Shown: positions 49,720-59,539, counted from the stretch's first letter. The stretch is DNA of 64,000 bases from Cupriavidus pauculus (GCF_008801835.1 NZ_VZOW01000019.1:1-64000); one strand, 5' to 3'. Numbers and translations: made by a program. Notes: generated by a model not told the origin, from the letters alone.

Positions 49720-51012
49720 TCACGCCTTGGCGGCGTCAGGTCCGGGCCCGGGGATATCGGGCTCGGTTTCCGGTACGGGCCCGGTGGTCAACTGCCCTTC
49801 CCACTTGGCCACCACGGCGGCCGCAATCGAATTGCCGACCGCGTTGGTAGCCGAGCGCCCCATGTCCAGGAACTGATCCACCCCCATGATCAGCAGCAGC
49901 CCCGCCTCGGGGATGCCGAACTGGTTCAGCGTGGCGGCGATGACCACCAGCGATGCGCGCGGCACGCCCGCCATGCCCTTCGAGGTCAGCATCAGCAGCA
50001 GGAGCATGGTGATCTGCGTGGCCAGCGGCAGATGGATGTCATACGCCTGCGCGATAAACAGCACGGCAAACGTGCAGTACATCATCGACCCGTCCAGATT
50101 GAACGAATAGCCGAGCGGCAGCACGAAGCTCGAAATCTTGCGATTCACGCCGAAGCGGTCCAGCGAATCGAGCATCTTCGGATACGCCGCCTCGGAGCTG
50201 GCGGTCGAGAACGACAGCAGGAACGGTTCGCGGATCAGCCGGACCAGATCGAATACACGCCGGCCCAGGAAGACGAAGCCGGCCAGCGTCAGCAAGCCCC
50301 ACAGCACGACCAGCGCGAGATAGAAACTGCCCATGAATTTGGCAAACGTGATCAGGATGCCAAGTCCCTGCGTGGTCACCGTCGAGGCGATCGCCGCAAA
50401 TACGGCCACTGGCGCCATCCACATCACCGCGCCGGTGATTTTCAGCATGATCTGCGCCAGATCCTCGATGACGCCGGCCATGCGCGCGCCGCGTTCTCCC
50501 AGCGTGGAAAGCGCGGTGCCAAAGAAGATCGAGAACACCACGATCTGCAGGATTTCGTTGTTGGCCATCGCCTCGGCCACCGATTTCGGCACCAGATGCG
50601 CGACAAAATCCTTGAGCGTGAAGGCGTTGGTTTTCAGATTGGTAGCGGCGCCGACGTCGGGCAGCGGCAAGCCGATATTCACGCCCGGATGCAGCAGCGT
50701 GGCCATGATCAGGCCCAGCGTCAGCGACACCAGCGACGCCGTGATGAACCACCCCAGCGCCTTGACCCCCACGCGCCCGACCGTGCTGGCATCGCCCATG
50801 TGCGCGATGCCCATCACCAGCGTCGAGAACACCAGTGGCGCAATGATCATCTTGATCAGCCGCAGGAACACGTCGGTGATGATCGAGATATAGCCGGCGA
50901 TTTCCTTGGCCACCTTCGGATCGGGAAAAGCGGTGTTGCAGGCGTATCCCACTCCCGCGCCGAGGATCATGGCTATCAGGATCCAGGTCGTGATATTTGA
51001 CTTCTTGCTCAT
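49720..51012 (-). CDS. dctA: Dicarboxylate/amino acid:cation symporter (DctA type)
   Basis: 430-residue DAACS-family transporter for C4-dicarboxylates or acidic amino acids. It shows the conserved LSFSTASSEAAYPKML serine-rich hairpin and GYSFNLDGSMMYC, then MGRSATNAVGNS in the binding region. The start has GGAGACGTC before ATG. It is followed by the binding-protein gene in the same operon. The substrate, succinate/malate or glutamate/aspartate, cannot be told apart here. Confidence 0.92.
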   Translation of the reverse strand: MSKKSNITTWILIAMILGAGVGYACNTAFPDPKVAKEIAGYISIITDVFLRLIKMIIAPLVFSTLVMGIAHMGDASTVGRVGVKALGWFITASLVSLTLGLIMATLLHPGVNIGLPLPDVGAATNLKTNAFTLKDFVAHLVPKSVAEAMANNEILQIVVFSIFFGTALSTLGERGARMAGVIEDLAQIMLKITGAVMWMAPVAVFAAIASTVTTQGLGILITFAKFMGSFYLALVVLWGLLTLAGFVFLGRRVFDLVRLIREPFLLSFSTASSEAAYPKMLDSLDRFGVNRKISSFVLPLGYSFNLDGSMMYCTFAVLFIAQAYDIHLPLATQITMLLLLMLTSKGMAGVPRASLVVIAATLNQFGIPEAGLLLIMGVDQFLDMGRSATNAVGNSIAAAVVAKWEGQLTTGPVPETEPDIPGPGPDAAKA

Positions 51013-51169
51013 GACGTCTCCTTGGGGGCGGCCTGATCGATGTCCTGCGCCGAGGTCTGCACCTCAACAACGATAGTTCGCCAGTGCGCGATTGCGCAAA
51101 CCGAAAACGTCATGCACGCATCGGGCGGCGCAGCGATGTCGATGCCGGCCGCTCACACATGCATCGGCT

Positions 51170-51198
51170 TTGCACCAATGACGTGCAATGTTTATAAT
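51170..51198 (+). promoter_or_regulatory. Strong sigma-70 promoter for the RND gene
   Basis: TTGCAC, exactly 17 bases, then TATAAT. Five bases of the -35 and all of the -10 resemble consensus closely enough for a good promoter. Transcription would start near 51205, about 240 bases before the coding region. Confidence 0.7.
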
Positions 51199-51424
51199 CC
51201 GCCACACTCGCCCACCGCCCATCCAGCGCGGCCGGGGCGACATACCCACAAGCGCGCGCAGCGCCCGCCCGACGAGCCATCGGGCCCGCCGACCGCGCCC
51301 CTAGCGTCGCACAGGGCCACACCGGCCCGCCGCCCTCCCACGGCGGCAGTTAATAGAACCGCCTATCCATCCGCGCCGAGCCTCGGTGCGCCGCCGCATG
51401 CGGCGCGACCCGCCGGCGCCAGCA

Positions 51425-51445
51425 GTCAATCGTCAATCGTCAACA
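51425..51445. repeat. Tandem heptamer at the start of the RND gene
   Basis: GTCAATC, GTCAATC and GTCAACA stand head to tail and end one base before the start codon. They replace the expected purine-rich ribosome site. Confidence 0.6.
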
Positions 51446-51446
51446 C

Positions 51447-54400
51447 ATGGCGCAATTTTTCCTCCGCCGCCCCGCCTTTGCGTGGGTGCTGGCCATCCTG
51501 ACCATGGTCGCCGGCCTGGTCGCGCTACAACGGATTCCTGTGGCGCAATACCCGGCGGTGGCACCGCCGATGGTGATCCTTTACGCGGACTACCCGGGCG
51601 CGACCGCCGGCACCGTGGAAGACCGCGTGACCGCGGTGCTGGAGCAGCAGATGCACGGCATTCCGGGCCTGCTTTATATCGATTCGAATAGCGAAGCCGG
51701 CACGGCCACGGTCACCATCGGTTTTCGCCAGGGCACCGATCCCCAACTGGCGCAGGTCAATGTGCGCAACCGCGTGGCGCAGGCCGAGCCGCTGCTGCCC
51801 GAAGTGGTGCGCCGCAGTGGCGTCTACGTCGATCAGGCCAGCGCCAGCCCGTTCATGTATGTGTCGCTGGTGTCGGATGGATCGATGTCCGAAACCGCCC
51901 TGGCCGACTACTCGGCCGGCAGCGTGCTGCCGATGCTGCGGCGCCTGCCCGGCATCGGCAAGGTGGAACCCTACAGCGCCGAATACGCGCTGCGCGTCTG
52001 GTTCGATCCGGATCAGCTCCACGCCTACGGCCTGACCACGGCCGACGTCGAGGCCGCCATCCGCGCCCGCAACGGCAGCGTCACGCCGGGCCAGCTCGGC
52101 GGCGCGCCCGCCCGGACCGGGCAATCGTTTCAGGCCATCGTGCGTCCACCGGCCCCGCTGGCCAACGCCGACGCGTTCGAACGCATCGTGCTGCGCGCGG
52201 GGGCCGATGGCTCGGCCGTGCTGCTGCGCGACGTGGCCCGTGTCGAAATGGCTGCGGCCGACTTCCGCTACAGCTCCACGGTCGATGGCCGCGAGGCGGC
52301 GTCGATGGGGCTGAAGCTGGCCGATGGCGCCAACGTGCTGGCCACCTCGCGCACGGTGCGCGCGGCGCTGGACGAGGCCGCGCGCGGCTTTCCCGCCGGC
52401 GTGGCCTACGAGATCTCCTATGACTCGGCTCACTTCGTGCAGAACTCGATCACACGCGTGCTGCTTACGCTCGGCGAAGCCACGGTGCTGGTGTTCCTGA
52501 TCCTGTACCTGTTCCTGGGCAACCTGCGGGCGACGCTGATCCCGTGCATCGTGGTGCCGGTTTCGCTGCTGGGCACCGTGGCGTGCCTGTATGCGTTCGG
52601 GCTGTCGATGAACGTCATCACGTTGTTCGGCGTGGTGCTGGCCATCGGCATCCTCGTCGACGACGCCATCGTGGTGGTGGAAAACGTCGAGCGGATCATG
52701 CGCGAGGAACACGTCGACGCCTTCACCGCCGCGGCGCGCTCGATGCGCGAGGTGTCCGGCGCGCTGCTGGCCGTCACGCTGGTGCTGTGCGCCGTGTTCG
52801 TGCCGATGACATTCATGGACAGCGCGGTGGGCGTGATCTATCGCCATTTCGCGATGACGCTCGCCATCTCGATTGCCTTTTCGCTGTTCTTCGCGCTGTC
52901 GCTGGCGCCGGCCATGTGCGCGAGCCTGTTGCGCCATGGCGCAGCCCCGGCGCGCGGGCCGCTGGCCTGGTTCGAGGCGCGTTTCGCCGCGTTCACCGCG
53001 CGCTACGCGGGCTGGATCCAGCGCCTGCAGCGCCGACGCCTGCGCTGGCTGGCGGTCTATCTGGCGATCACGGCGGCGTGCGCGCTGATGCTGTGGCAAT
53101 TGCCGGGCGGCTTTTTGCCCGAGGAGGACACCGGCGAGCTGGTGATCGACGTCGAGTTGCCCCCGGGCAGCACGCAGGCGCTGACGCGCGACACCATCGC
53201 GCGCCTCGAACAGTGGCTGCAGCACGAGAAGTTTCCGATCAGGACGACGTTTTCGCTGCTTGGCTGGAACAACGGCGGTTCGGGCGAGCAACGCGCCAGC
53301 GTATTTCTTTCGCTGACAGACTGGCAGCAGCGCGGGCGCGCCGCCTCGGCGGACATCGTGCTGGCGCGGCTGACCAAGGGTCTCGAACACTGGCCGGGCC
53401 GCGGCGATGCGCAGCTCTATCCCTACAACGGCACGGCGTTACCGGAACTGGGCAGCACCAGCGGGCTGGACATGCGACTGGTCACGCGGCAGGAAGGCGG
53501 GCGCCAGGCGCTCTACGCCGCGCGCGACAAGCTGATCGAGCGTGCCAAGGCCGATCCGTTGTTCGCCGAGGTCCGCGCGCCCGCCGGCCTGCCAACGCCG
53601 GCACTGGATCTGGCGATCGACTATCGCAAGGCCGAGAGCTTCGGCGTCGATGCGGAAGCGATCCACCATGCGCTGTCGGCCACGATCGGATCGCGCTATA
53701 TCGACGAACTCGCGCGCGAAGGCCGCGTACGCCGCGTGATCCTGCAAGCCGATGCGCGCTTCCGCATGCAGCCCGAGCATCTGTCGCGCGTTCACGTGCG
53801 CAACGCCCAGGGCAAGATGGTGTCGCTGGGCGCCTTCGCCACGCTGGAATGGGGCAACGGCGAGTCGACGATGGAACGCTACAACGGCCTGACATCGGTT
53901 CGCATCAACGCCGACACCGCGCCGGGCGTCAGCACCGGCACGGCCATGGCGCGGCTCGAGGCGCTGGTGCGCGAGCTCGGGCCCGATTACGAAGTGCGCT
54001 GGAACGGCCGGGCCTTCGAGCAGCAGCAGAGCGGATCGCAGGCGCCGTGGCTGTTCGCGCTGTCGCTGCTGTTCATCTTCCTGTGCCTGGTTGCGCTCTA
54101 TGAAAGCTGGACGCTGCCGCTGGCCGTGCTGGCCATCGTGCCGGCGGGATTGATCGGCGCCGCTGCGGCAGTGTGGCTGCGCGGCCTGCCCAACGACGTG
54201 TACTTCAAGGTCGGCGTGGTGGTCATCATGGGACTCGCCGCCAAGAACGCGATCCTCGTCGTCGAATATGCCGAGCAGTTGCGCCGCGACGGCCTCGACC
54301 GCGTGCAAGCGGCCACGCAGGCCGCCAGGCAACGTCTGCGCCCCGTGGTGATGACATCGCTGGCTTTCATTCTCGGCGTGGTGCCACTGGCCATCAGCAC

Positions 54401-54581
54401 CGGCCCGGGCGCGGGTGCACAACGCGCGGTCGGCACCGGCGTGCTGGGCGGCATGCTCGGCGCTACCGTCCTCGGCACGCTGGCCATCCCGCTGCTCTAC
54501 GCCTGGATTGCGCGATGGTCCGCAACGCGGTCGGCCGACGCCGCAACGGCAGGCACGGACAGCGCGAATGGCGCGGCGTGA
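51447..54581 (+). CDS. RND efflux permease (HAE1 type)
   Basis: 1044-residue inner membrane pump of the AcrB/MexB class. It starts MAQFFLRRPAFAWVLAILTM, carries GILVDDAIVVVENVERIM with the proton-relay Asp pair in helix 4, and GLAAKNAILVVEYA with the helix 10 Lys. Twelve hydrophobic helices and two large periplasmic loops are visible. No membrane-fusion protein or outer-membrane channel gene is next to it, so it must borrow these from elsewhere. The drug range is unknown. Confidence 0.93.
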   Translation: MAQFFLRRPAFAWVLAILTMVAGLVALQRIPVAQYPAVAPPMVILYADYPGATAGTVEDRVTAVLEQQMHGIPGLLYIDSNSEAGTATVTIGFRQGTDPQLAQVNVRNRVAQAEPLLPEVVRRSGVYVDQASASPFMYVSLVSDGSMSETALADYSAGSVLPMLRRLPGIGKVEPYSAEYALRVWFDPDQLHAYGLTTADVEAAIRARNGSVTPGQLGGAPARTGQSFQAIVRPPAPLANADAFERIVLRAGADGSAVLLRDVARVEMAAADFRYSSTVDGREAASMGLKLADGANVLATSRTVRAALDEAARGFPAGVAYEISYDSAHFVQNSITRVLLTLGEATVLVFLILYLFLGNLRATLIPCIVVPVSLLGTVACLYAFGLSMNVITLFGVVLAIGILVDDAIVVVENVERIMREEHVDAFTAAARSMREVSGALLAVTLVLCAVFVPMTFMDSAVGVIYRHFAMTLAISIAFSLFFALSLAPAMCASLLRHGAAPARGPLAWFEARFAAFTARYAGWIQRLQRRRLRWLAVYLAITAACALMLWQLPGGFLPEEDTGELVIDVELPPGSTQALTRDTIARLEQWLQHEKFPIRTTFSLLGWNNGGSGEQRASVFLSLTDWQQRGRAASADIVLARLTKGLEHWPGRGDAQLYPYNGTALPELGSTSGLDMRLVTRQEGGRQALYAARDKLIERAKADPLFAEVRAPAGLPTPALDLAIDYRKAESFGVDAEAIHHALSATIGSRYIDELAREGRVRRVILQADARFRMQPEHLSRVHVRNAQGKMVSLGAFATLEWGNGESTMERYNGLTSVRINADTAPGVSTGTAMARLEALVRELGPDYEVRWNGRAFEQQQSGSQAPWLFALSLLFIFLCLVALYESWTLPLAVLAIVPAGLIGAAAAVWLRGLPNDVYFKVGVVVIMGLAAKNAILVVEYAEQLRRDGLDRVQAATQAARQRLRPVVMTSLAFILGVVPLAISTGPGAGAQRAVGTGVLGGMLGATVLGTLAIPLLYAWIARWSATRSADAATAGTDSANGAA

Positions 54582-54610
54582 CCCCGGGCAGCGAGATCGT
54601 TCGAGCCGCT

Positions 54611-54651
54611 CACGTAGGAAGTACCGCCGCACCATCGACGGCGGCTACGTG
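54611..54651. terminator. Interrupted hairpin between convergent genes
   Basis: Outer arms CACGTAG/CTACGTG and inner arms CCGCCG/CGGCGG pair perfectly, with a six-base bulge on one side. There is no T tract, so termination is possible but unproven. It lies between the RND and LysR genes, which face each other. Confidence 0.4.
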
Positions 54652-54653
54652 AT

Positions 54654-55571
54654 TCAGGCGGCCTGGGCAAACATCGCCATCCGCTGCCGGATGAAGGCCA
54701 GCACTTCCAGCGCCGCGGCCGGCAGCGGGCGGCCGGCCTTGACCAGCAGCCGCGCCTGCGTGCCGCGAAACAGCGGATGGTCGATCGGCACCGTGGCGAG
54801 CGTCCCGGCGGCCACCTCTCGATAGGCCGCGAATTGCCCGATCAGGGTGACGAAATTGTCGTACGCCACGAACTGTTTGAGCGCCGCAAGCGAATTGGTG
54901 ACGAGCGTGGGCCGGATGCGGACGTTTTCGGCAAATTCCAGCATTTTGGCGGCGTGTCCGATGCCGTAGGACTCCGGCATCAGCGCCAGCGGATAGGTCA
55001 TCAGGTCGTGAACGCTGACTGCGGTGCCGCGCAGCGCCAACGGATGATCGTGGCGCGTCAGCAGCACGATTGGCTGCGCCGCGCTGGCGCGATATTCGAT
55101 GCGCGGATGCAGTGGCGGGTTGTACGCCAGCCCGATGTGCGCGCGGCTTTCGGCCACTTCGTTGAGCACATCGTCAACCGGCAGCGTTTCCATGCGGATA
55201 TCGACCATCGGATATTGCGCGCAGAACGGCGCGATGACTTCGTTGATCAGCGCGTCGACATAGCCTTCGCTGAGCGCGATCTGCACGAGCCCCTGCTGCA
55301 GGCCCTTCAACGCGTGGAGCTGGTCTTCGAGCTTTTCCTGGTGCGAGCGGTAGCCACGCCAGAACTCCAGCAGATGCACGGCGGCCTCGGTGGGGCGCAC
55401 ACCGCGCGCCTGCCGCTCGAACAGTGTGGTGCCGAGTTCGTCCTCTAGCAGACGAATCTGCCGGGTGATCACCGACGGCGACGTGTTGAGGCTTTCCGCC
55501 GCGCCGCGGATCGTGCCGTGCGCCAGCACTTCCCGGAAATACCGCAGCCGTTGCTGATTGATTTCTCGCAT
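54654..55571 (-). CDS. LysR-type transcriptional regulator
   Basis: 305-residue LysR protein with the helix-turn-helix in residues 1-60 ([20 protein letters not shown]) and the periplasmic-binding-like effector domain after it. It is divergent from the MFS/creatininase genes and 166 bases from them, so it very likely controls them. A palindrome AAAAGT-C-ACTTTT in the gap is a candidate binding site. Confidence 0.93.
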   Translation of the reverse strand: MREINQQRLRYFREVLAHGTIRGAAESLNTSPSVITRQIRLLEDELGTTLFERQARGVRPTEAAVHLLEFWRGYRSHQEKLEDQLHALKGLQQGLVQIALSEGYVDALINEVIAPFCAQYPMVDIRMETLPVDDVLNEVAESRAHIGLAYNPPLHPRIEYRASAAQPIVLLTRHDHPLALRGTAVSVHDLMTYPLALMPESYGIGHAAKMLEFAENVRIRPTLVTNSLAALKQFVAYDNFVTLIGQFAAYREVAAGTLATVPIDHPLFRGTQARLLVKAGRPLPAAALEVLAFIRQRMAMFAQAA

Positions 55572-55592
55572 CGAAACGCCTTTTTATCGACC

Positions 55593-55605
55593 AAAAGTCA
55601 CTTTT
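55593..55605. promoter_or_regulatory. Candidate LysR binding site
   Basis: AAAAGT, one base, ACTTTT, lying 22 bases before the LysR start and 133 before the MFS gene. It has the symmetry of LysR sites, though the classical T-N11-A spacing is only partly met. Confidence 0.4.
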
Positions 55606-55737
55606 CCACTGAAAACCCGCACCTGCGTTGCCCTGGGAAGAACGAAGTGTGGACTTTGTTGCTGTTGGTGTAAATGGTTCGCGCTGCCACTATCGAGCTC
55701 ATCCACATCGATTACAAAACGCTCTGGAGACTGGCAA

Positions 55738-57024
55738 ATGTTAGTGATGTCGAACCCCGTCGCGATCGACGATACGGCCGCGCTGTATCGGAAGATCAAC
55801 CTGCGGCTGCTGCCGTTCCTGCTGGTCTGTTACCTGTTTGCGTATCTGGACCGCGTCAATATCGGCTTCGCGAAACTGCAGATGCAGGGCGATCTCGGGT
55901 TCTCCGACGCCGCCTACGGCGTGGGCGCGGGCATCTTTTTCATCGGCTACGTGTTGTTCGAAATTCCGAGCAATCTGATGCTGCCGCGCGTCGGGGCGCG
56001 CAAGACATTTAGCCGCATTCTTGTGCTGTGGGGCATCACATCGGCCAGCATGCTGTTCGTGCGCGACGTGCCGACGTTCTACGCGATGCGCTTCCTGCTG
56101 GGCGTGTTCGAGGCCGGTTTCGCGCCCGGCATGATCTATTACCTGTCGCGCTGGTACGGACCGCAGCGCATGGCGCGGGCGATCGCGATCGTGTTCCTGG
56201 CGGGGCCGATCGGGGGCATCGTCGGCGGCCCGGCCTCCGCGTGGCTGATGACTTCGCTAGCCGGTCACGGCGGCCTGGCCGGCTGGCAATGGATGTTCCT
56301 GATCGAAGGGTTGCCCTGCCTGCTGCTGGGCGTGCTGGCGCTCAAGCTGGTGCCGGACCGGCCCGCCGACGCCGACTGGCTGAGCGCCGACGAAAAGCGC
56401 CGACTCGAACAGGATCTGGCCGTGCCCGTCGCGCACAAGCATTCGTTCGGCGCCGTGGCGCGCGACCCGCGCATCTACGTGCTGGCGTTCGCCTATTTCT
56501 GCGTGATCGCGGCCATCTACGCGCTGAGCTTCTGGCTGCCGACGCTGATCAAGGCGCAGGGCGTGGCCGACACCGTGCAGCTCGGCTGGTACACCGCCCT
56601 GCCCTATGTCGGCGGCGCCATCGGCATGGTCTACATGGGACGCCGCTCCGACCGCAAGCGCGAACGCCGCTATCACGCCGCGATCCCTGCGCTGGCCGCG
56701 GCCGCGCTGCTGGCCGGCTCCACGCTGGCCGACGGCCATCTCGCCGTCACGCTCGCGCTGCTGACACTGGGCACCGCGTCGCTGTGGATGACCTACACCG
56801 TGTTCTGGGCCATGCCTTCCGAATACCTCAAGGGCCCGGCCGCGGCTGGCGGCATTGCGCTGATCAACACCATCGGCCTGTCGGGCGGATTCTGGGGGCC
56901 GGCCATCATCGGCTGGGCCAAGACCGCCACCGGCAGCCTCCATCCCGGCGTACTGATCATGGCGGTCATGCCGCTGGTGGCCGCGCTGATCCTGCTGGCA
57001 AACAAGATGCCGACGCGGCGCTGA
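55738..57024 (+). CDS. MFS transporter, anion:cation symporter (ACS) type
   Basis: 428-residue permease with twelve hydrophobic helices and the ACS signature FAYLDRVNIGFAKLQMQGDL in helix 1 and the loop after it. Such proteins import aromatic or sugar acids and phthalate-like compounds. GGAG lies eight bases before the ATG at 55738. It is followed 69 bases later by a creatininase-type amidohydrolase, so the two may handle one substrate. Confidence 0.92.
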   Translation: MLVMSNPVAIDDTAALYRKINLRLLPFLLVCYLFAYLDRVNIGFAKLQMQGDLGFSDAAYGVGAGIFFIGYVLFEIPSNLMLPRVGARKTFSRILVLWGITSASMLFVRDVPTFYAMRFLLGVFEAGFAPGMIYYLSRWYGPQRMARAIAIVFLAGPIGGIVGGPASAWLMTSLAGHGGLAGWQWMFLIEGLPCLLLGVLALKLVPDRPADADWLSADEKRRLEQDLAVPVAHKHSFGAVARDPRIYVLAFAYFCVIAAIYALSFWLPTLIKAQGVADTVQLGWYTALPYVGGAIGMVYMGRRSDRKRERRYHAAIPALAAAALLAGSTLADGHLAVTLALLTLGTASLWMTYTVFWAMPSEYLKGPAAAGGIALINTIGLSGGFWGPAIIGWAKTATGSLHPGVLIMAVMPLVAALILLANKMPTRR

Positions 57025-57093
57025 AGCGCGCCCGTTCAAGGCCGCGCGCCGGCCGCCAATAACGATTCACTCCCCCGCAAAAAGGAGCCTTTC

Positions 57094-57843
57094 ATGCTGC
57101 TGCATCTCTCCACCTGGTCCGAAGTCGAACAGTTTCTGAAGCGCAACCAGACAATCGTCATCCCGATCGGCTCCAACGAACAGCATGGGCCGACGGGACT
57201 GCTCGGCACGGACTGGCTGTGCCCGGAAATCATCTGCCGCGAAGCAGAAAAGCAGGCCGATATCCTGGTCGCGCCCACCTTCAACATCGGCATGGCGCAG
57301 CATCACCTGGGCTTTGCCGGCACGATTTCGCTGCGCCCTTCCACGTTTATCGCGGCAATCGTCGACTGGACGCGCTCGCTGGCGCGGCACGGCTTTGAAA
57401 AAATCCTGTTCCTGAACGGCCACGGCGGCAATATCGCGTCGATCGAAGCCGCGTTTTCGGAGATCTACGCCGAAGCGAGCTTTGCCGGCCGGCGCGCCGG
57501 CTTTGCGATGAAGCTGTGCAACTGGTGGGACCTCGAAGGCGTGGGCGAACTGGCGCGCGAGCAGTTCCCGACCGGACACGGCGCACATGCCACGCCATCG
57601 GAAATTGCCATCACGCAATGGGCGTTTTCCGACGCGATCAAGTATGCCGACTACGCGCCGCGCATTGCGCCGTCGGGCCCTATTCGCGAAGCGCTCGATT
57701 TCCGCGCGCGCTATCCCGACGGCCGGATGGGTTCCGATCCGGGCCAGGCAACACCGGAAAAAGGCCGTGCACTGGTGGAACTGGCCGCGCGCAGCCTGGC
57801 CGCCGAACTCGCCGCATTCGGCAGCAAGCCCGTACCGGCCTGA
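57094..57843 (+). CDS. Creatininase-family amidohydrolase
   Basis: 249-residue metal-dependent hydrolase of the creatininase family. IPIGSNEQHGPTGLLGTDW and FLNGHGGNIASIEAA carry the Glu, His and Asp metal ligands, and GHGAHATPSEIAI holds another. These enzymes open cyclic amides. AAGGAG lies before the ATG. The actual substrate is unknown. Confidence 0.92.
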   Translation: MLLHLSTWSEVEQFLKRNQTIVIPIGSNEQHGPTGLLGTDWLCPEIICREAEKQADILVAPTFNIGMAQHHLGFAGTISLRPSTFIAAIVDWTRSLARHGFEKILFLNGHGGNIASIEAAFSEIYAEASFAGRRAGFAMKLCNWWDLEGVGELAREQFPTGHGAHATPSEIAITQWAFSDAIKYADYAPRIAPSGPIREALDFRARYPDGRMGSDPGQATPEKGRALVELAARSLAAELAAFGSKPVPA

Positions 57844-57863
57844 GCGGCAACGCGCCGCTCCGA

Positions 57864-58451
57864 TCAGTTGCGAGGGCGCACGCGCGGCGCCATCGCGGCG
57901 AACACGCCATCGCGCAGAATCAGCGCATGCAACAGCGCTGCGGCCAGGTGCATCAGCACCACCGCGAACAAGGCGAACGCCAGCCAGGTGTGCAGCGCGC
58001 GCAGCAACGCGAACAGGCGCACGTCGACGGGCAGGATCGGCGGCAGATGAAATGCGCCGATCATCGTCACCGGATAGCCGCCCGCTGACACCATCGCCCA
58101 TCCGATCAGCGGCATGGCCAGCATCAGCGCATACAACACCCAATGCGACAGCGCGGCGATGGCGCGCTGCGGCGGCGGCATGCTGGCCGGCAACGCCGGG
58201 GCGCCGCGCCGCAGACGCACCACGAGACGCACGACCACCAGCAGCAGCAAGGCGGCACCGAGCGGCCGATGCAGGTCGATCAACACGTCATGCGCGCGCG
58301 ATACGGTGGCCACCATGCCGACGCCGACAAACAGCATCGCCAGGATCAACGCCGCCATCGACCAATGGAGCAGCTTTTGCAGCGCGCTGAAGCTGCCGTG
58401 CGCGGGCGGCAGATGCGATGCATGCGCGCGGGACGTCTGCGAAGTCTTCAT
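57864..58451 (-). CDS. Cytochrome b561-type membrane protein
   Basis: 195-residue four-helix diheme cytochrome. Heme-ligand His are in LLHWSMAAL, IDLHRPLG, ALHTWLAF and LMHLAAALLH. It moves electrons between quinones and a periplasmic partner. The ATG at 58451 has GGAG eight bases upstream; an ATG at 58469 overlapping the catalase stop is the alternative. It is placed after a catalase-like peroxidase gene, so it may supply its electrons. Confidence 0.88.
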   Translation of the reverse strand: MKTSQTSRAHASHLPPAHGSFSALQKLLHWSMAALILAMLFVGVGMVATVSRAHDVLIDLHRPLGAALLLLVVVRLVVRLRRGAPALPASMPPPQRAIAALSHWVLYALMLAMPLIGWAMVSAGGYPVTMIGAFHLPPILPVDVRLFALLRALHTWLAFALFAVVLMHLAAALLHALILRDGVFAAMAPRVRPRN

Positions 58452-58465
58452 GCCGGGATCTCCTG

Positions 58466-59539
58466 TCATTGCGCGGCCTGCTGGCGATGCGCATCGAGCG
58501 CGACCTCGCGCGTGCGGCGCTGGTACGACAACGCGTACGCGGCCGAGCGCGCCGCCAGCAGCGGATCGCCGGACGGCGCAATGCCCGCGGGCAGAATGGT
58601 CGGATCGAAATTGATGTCGCGGCAGTCGCCGTCGTCTTGCGCGCTGGCGCGTTCGATCACCAGCGTGCCCGCGTCGATCTGGCGGCGGTCGGCAGGCCAG
58701 GCTTGCGTGGCGTCGTCGGTCGGGTCGCCCGGCGCCGCGAGCGTCAACATCAGGCGCCAGCGCAGCGGGCCCGATGCAAGCTGCTGCGCCAGCGCGGCGG
58801 CCAGGAAAGACGGCTGCGCTTTTTGCCCATCGCCCACAGGCGTATAGGGCAACTCGGGCTGCATCGACCAGCGCACGGCCTGCCGCTTGCCGGCGGCATC
58901 GATCAGGTAGAACGCATTGACGCTGTAGTAGGTGCCGTTGGCATAGCCCGACGACGGCGGGTGTCCCTTGATCCAGTCCTGAAACGGCCGCGCCTGCGGA
59001 TTGGCCGCGGCAAATGCCTTCAATTTGGCGGGATCAGGTTTGCCAGTGGCCGGATCGGGCTGCGCCGCCATCAGTTGCTGATAAAACTGCTCCGGCGTGC
59101 GCACTGGAAATAGCGGCACGGAATTCATGCCGGTACGCCATTGCTGACCATCCGCCTGCGTAAACTTCAGCGCGAAACTGCGGATCGGCACGCTGCCATC
59201 GGGCGCCTGCGGATTGCCGCCCGGAATGGCGAAACGCCCGGTCACCGGCGTACGCCCGGCCGCAAAGACCGTCGCTTTCGACAACGACGCCGCCGCGCCA
59301 TTGCTTTCGAAGAAGCCGTCGACGCAAACGCCCTTGGCGTGATTGCGCCGATAACCCTCATGCAGCCCGGCGTTGCGCTGGAACTGATCGATGATGGTCT
59401 GCGTGGACAGGCGCTGTGGCGTGAGCCATCCCGCCGTCCACGCAAAGCCGCCGCCCAGCACGAGCACGACGGCGCCGATCGCGCCGAGCCGGCATGGCAC
59501 GCAAGGCCGCGCGCCACGGTTGGAAGATTGGTCAGTCAA
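58466..59539 (-). CDS. Catalase-family peroxidase, membrane-anchored or exported
   Basis: 357-residue catalase-related heme peroxidase (SrpA-like, shorter than true catalases). An N-terminal hydrophobic segment (LGAIGAVVLVLGGGFAWTAG) suggests an exported or membrane-anchored enzyme. RRNHAKGVCVDGFF holds the distal His, and RSAAYALSYQRR the proximal heme Tyr. It probably removes peroxide outside the cytoplasm. The next gene encodes a cytochrome b561. Confidence 0.9.
   Translation of the reverse strand: MTDQSSNRGARPCVPCRLGAIGAVVLVLGGGFAWTAGWLTPQRLSTQTIIDQFQRNAGLHEGYRRNHAKGVCVDGFFESNGAAASLSKATVFAAGRTPVTGRFAIPGGNPQAPDGSVPIRSFALKFTQADGQQWRTGMNSVPLFPVRTPEQFYQQLMAAQPDPATGKPDPAKLKAFAAANPQARPFQDWIKGHPPSSGYANGTYYSVNAFYLIDAAGKRQAVRWSMQPELPYTPVGDGQKAQPSFLAAALAQQLASGPLRWRLMLTLAAPGDPTDDATQAWPADRRQIDAGTLVIERASAQDDGDCRDINFDPTILPAGIAPSGDPLLAARSAAYALSYQRRTREVALDAHRQQAAQ

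Larger units (their letters stand above)
51013..51446. other. Promoter region between dctA and the RND gene
   Basis: 434 bases with no credible gene. A near-consensus promoter for the RND gene lies at 51170-51198. The leader that follows is about 240 bases, GC-rich, and ends in tandem GTCAATC heptamers; I see no ribosome site before the start codon. Confidence 0.7.

Noticed and set aside
51525..53390. Long minus-strand open frame (621 codons)
   Set aside because: Antisense to the RND permease and without any family pattern.
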